64,000 nt of DNA, from assembly GCF_020084865.1 (NCBI RefSeq), contig NZ_CP071953.1:1674001-1738000 (forward strand), read 5' to 3'. The position numbers were made by a program, and so were the translations under genes. Under the pieces are notes generated by a model. That model was not told the DNA's origin. It worked only from the letters and a program-made list of their open reading frames with translations, and did no database searches. The DNA comes from Candidatus Kaistella beijingensis. GTDB lineage: Bacteria > Bacteroidota > Bacteroidia > Flavobacteriales > Weeksellaceae. Below, in pieces: positions 62,229 to 64,000 of the stretch. Each line of letters starts with the position of its first letter. The stretch's first letter is position 1.

Positions 62229-62290
62229 ATTTTGGCTAAAGCCAAATTGAAATAGGTATTTTAGCAAACGGGCTAAAGCCCGTTCCTATT
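62229..62290. repeat. REP-like double hairpin (GGCTAAAGCC words)
   Basis: Two hairpins: ttggct-aa-agccaa at about 62232-62245 and aacgggct-aa-agcccgtt at 62267-62284, with outer aatagg / cctatt arms around the second. The pattern resembles REP-type elements of other bacteria. It sits in the 94-bp gap between panB and the small membrane protein. Confidence 0.75.
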
Positions 62291-62307
62291 GATCTTTGTA
62301 AAGAAGT

Positions 62308-63123
62308 TTAATAACTCTCATTCTGATTAGGAAAATCCGAACTTTTCACATCTTTCACGTATTGCGAAACCGCACCCGTAATTTCGGTGTATAAATCGAG
62401 GTATCTTCTTAAAAATTTCGGCGAAAAATCTTTGTTCATTCCCACCATATCGTGATAAACCAAAACTTGTCCGTCGCAGTCGGGTCCCGCTCCAATTCCA
62501 ATCGTAGGAATGGAAATGCTTTCGGAAACTTTTTTCGCTAAAGCGGCAGGAATTTTTTCCAAAACCAATGCGAAACAACCCAATTCTTCCAAAAGTTTGG
62601 CGTCGCTCATTAATTTTTCTGCTTCCTCTTCTTCTTTTGCACGAACTTTATAGGTTCCGAATTGATAAATTGATTGCGGAGTTAAACCCAAATGCCCCAT
62701 CACAGGAATTCCTGCATTCACAATTTTTTTGATGGATTTCTCCACTTCTTTTCCGCCCTCCAGTTTTATCGCGTGAGCTTCGGATTCCTTCATGATTCTC
62801 ACGGCAGATTCCAAAGCTTTTTCCGGATTTGACTGATAACTTCCGAAAGGTAAATCTACCACCACCAAAGCGCGGTTAACTCCACGAATCACACATTGAG
62901 CATGATAAATCATTTGGTCAAGCGTAATCGGCAAAGTCGTTTCGTAACCCGCCATTACGTTCGATGCGGAATCTCCCACCAAAATGGCGTCAATTCCACC
63001 TGCATCCACCATTTTTGCAGTCGTGAAATCGTATGCAGTAAGCATGGTGATTTTTTCTTTGTCGAATTTCATTTTTCGCAAAGTTTCGGTGGTAATTTTT
63101 TTGATTTCGGAATGTACAGACAT
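62308..63123 (-). CDS. panB: 3-Methyl-2-oxobutanoate hydroxymethyltransferase
   Basis: A 271-residue enzyme of pantothenate (coenzyme A) synthesis, transferring a hydroxymethyl group from 5,10-methylenetetrahydrofolate. It has the [20 protein letters not shown] and [17 protein letters not shown] blocks (metal-binding Asp), [25 protein letters not shown] and [18 protein letters not shown] 63123 ([11 protein letters not shown]) replaces a longer start at 63165. Confidence 0.95.
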   Translation of the reverse strand: MSVHSEIKKITTETLRKMKFDKEKITMLTAYDFTTAKMVDAGGIDAILVGDSASNVMAGYETTLPITLDQMIYHAQCVIRGVNRALVVVDLPFGSYQSNPEKALESAVRIMKESEAHAIKLEGGKEVEKSIKKIVNAGIPVMGHLGLTPQSIYQFGTYKVRAKEEEEAEKLMSDAKLLEELGCFALVLEKIPAALAKKVSESISIPTIGIGAGPDCDGQVLVYHDMVGMNKDFSPKFLRRYLDLYTEITGAVSQYVKDVKSSDFPNQNESY

Positions 63124-63124
63124 A

Positions 63125-63226
63125 AAATTTGTTGGGTGTTTGGTGTTGGATGTCGGGTGCTTCAAAGCGGATGAAAAATTTTATCTGAATTTGTAAACTT
63201 CCAGCATCCATCTTCCATCATCTAGC
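63125..63226. repeat. Word-like ggatgttgg / catccatctt intergenic repeat
   Basis: The gap between panB and the Crp/Fnr gene holds tggtgttggatgtcgggtg near 63133-63160 and cagcatccatcttccatca near 63202-63222; arms are partly complementary. Member of the word-like palindrome class. Confidence 0.5.
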
Positions 63227-63940
63227 CTATATAATGACGTGACCCAGTTTTATCAACTTCTCGTGATTCAAGATTTTTATATTTCTACCTTCAACTTCGA
63301 TAAGTCCGTCCTGTTTAAATTCGGAGATTAAACGGATTGCGCTTTCTGTAGCGGTTCCGATGATGTTTGCGATTTCTTCCCTCGTCAAAGAAATTTTGAT
63401 GAAACCTTCAGGATCGGTTCCTAATTTTTGTTCAAGTAAAAGTAAAATTTCCGCCAATCTTTCACGCACGGTTTTTTGTGCAAGAAAAGTTACGGTATTG
63501 GAAGATTCGCCCAATTCAAAAGCAATTTTCTGCAACATCACAAAAGCAAGTTTGGAATCCACTTCCAATAAATGCAGGAAAATATCTGAAGGTAAAAATG
63601 TCGCTTCAAGTTCGGTCATTGCTTCAGCTTTTGCCTGAAAATCTTCGCCGCAAAGAAGGGAACGATAACCGATTAAATCTCCTGTTTTGATAAACCTTAA
63701 AATTTGTTCTTTTCCATAAACGCCTTGTTTGGAGAGTTTTGCAGTTCCTTTCGTGATGAAATAAACTCCTTTTGCATTTTCACCATCCTCAAAAATGGTT
63801 TCGCCTTTATGAAATTTTAGGGTTTGTTTTGCGGAAACATATTTTTCAAAATCTTTAGCAGAAAGTGTTTCTCTGAAAGACTCTTCATTAAAGGTTTTTT
63901 GTAAATTCTCCTCAATCAGCGTTTGTTTTTCTAGCGACAT
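63227..63940 (-). CDS. Crp/Fnr-family transcriptional regulator
   Basis: A 237-residue regulator. The N-terminal cyclic-nucleotide-binding-like beta-roll (about residues 30-140; FHKGETIFEDGENAKGVYFI) is followed by a dimerisation helix and a C-terminal winged HTH with TREEIANIIGTATESAIRLI as recognition region (residues 180-215). The usual Arg of cAMP binding is not clear and Fnr-type Cys clusters are absent, so the effector is uncertain. ATG 63940 is chosen; a -7 element at 63961 supports it. Confidence 0.92.
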   Translation of the reverse strand: MSLEKQTLIEENLQKTFNEESFRETLSAKDFEKYVSAKQTLKFHKGETIFEDGENAKGVYFITKGTAKLSKQGVYGKEQILRFIKTGDLIGYRSLLCGEDFQAKAEAMTELEATFLPSDIFLHLLEVDSKLAFVMLQKIAFELGESSNTVTFLAQKTVRERLAEILLLLEQKLGTDPEGFIKISLTREEIANIIGTATESAIRLISEFKQDGLIEVEGRNIKILNHEKLIKLGHVII

Positions 63941-63960
63941 AATTTTATGACATTTATCAG

Positions 63961-63968
63961 CAAAAATA
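63961..63968 (-). promoter_or_regulatory. -7 promoter element of the Crp/Fnr gene
   Basis: Minus-strand TATTTTTG followed by CTG, 20 nt before the ATG at 63940. Confidence 0.6.
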
Positions 63969-64000
63969 GGACAATTAAAACCGAAGCACAAATTTATTTG

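Overview
The window is an A+T-rich, gene-dense chromosomal segment from a member of the Bacteroidota, most likely a Chryseobacterium/Kaistella-type flavobacterium (Weeksellaceae). This rests on several kinds of evidence: Bacteroidota-type -7 promoter elements (TAnnTTTG) in front of many genes with no clear Shine-Dalgarno sequences; lineage-typical families (exosortase F with its partner protein, DUF5689, DUF4293, DUF6146 and DUF6702 type proteins, Oar-like and SusC-like TonB-dependent receptors); a Rho factor with a long Asn/Gln-rich insert; and an enlarged LspA. No rRNA, tRNA, CRISPR array, prophage, integrase or insertion sequence was found.

Layout. 1-1351: end of a DksA/TraR-like gene, two small proteins and lspA. 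1364-16457: a large surface-glycan locus with seven glycosyltransferase-type genes, an MBOAT acyltransferase with an SGNH-like partner, a methyltransferase, a ChbG/HpnK-type deacetylase, two left-handed beta-helix acyltransferases, and a tightly overlapping ACP / FabG-like reductase / AMP-ligase / acyltransferase operon that looks like a dedicated acyl-group supply line. 16616-20361: a SulP anion transporter between two beta-carbonic anhydrases, probably a bicarbonate/CO2 module. 20416-25290: pth, a lipoprotein and mfd. 25554-30531: small secreted proteins and lipoproteins, a GH3-family adenylase, a Gdx/SugE-like SMR exporter and an MFS exporter. 30730-37150: dnaB, rnhA, a nitroreductase behind a 16-bp tandem array, and nadB / sulfurtransferase / nadC. 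37368-43345: an Oar-like TonB-dependent protein, a small membrane protein, asd and a CDF metal exporter. 43332-44292: exosortase XrtF and its partner. 44345-47479: an AmgK-like kinase, a stand-alone RapZ C-terminal domain, a MurU-like nucleotidyltransferase and a LOG-family protein, which read as a cell-wall sugar recycling group. 48487-54209: a SusC-like TonB receptor and DUF5689 lipoprotein divergent from a secreted endonuclease/exonuclease/phosphatase. 54317-63940: sodA/B, rho, an M28 peptidase, an MsbA-like ABC exporter, a TSUP transporter, panB and a Crp/Fnr regulator.

Features beyond ordinary gene content include a 7-bp tandem repeat inside a glycosyltransferase gene (possible phase variation); a six-copy 16-bp array abutting a promoter; a dispersed family of intergenic imperfect palindromes built from short repeated words; REP-like GGCTAAAGCC hairpins; at least six genes whose -7 element ends only 4-5 nt before the start codon (predicted leaderless mRNAs); and a probable decayed coding sequence at 48078-48428.

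All functional statements are from reading the sequence and from family knowledge. No database search or structure prediction was run, and start sites were moved inward where a downstream start fitted the family or promoter better.
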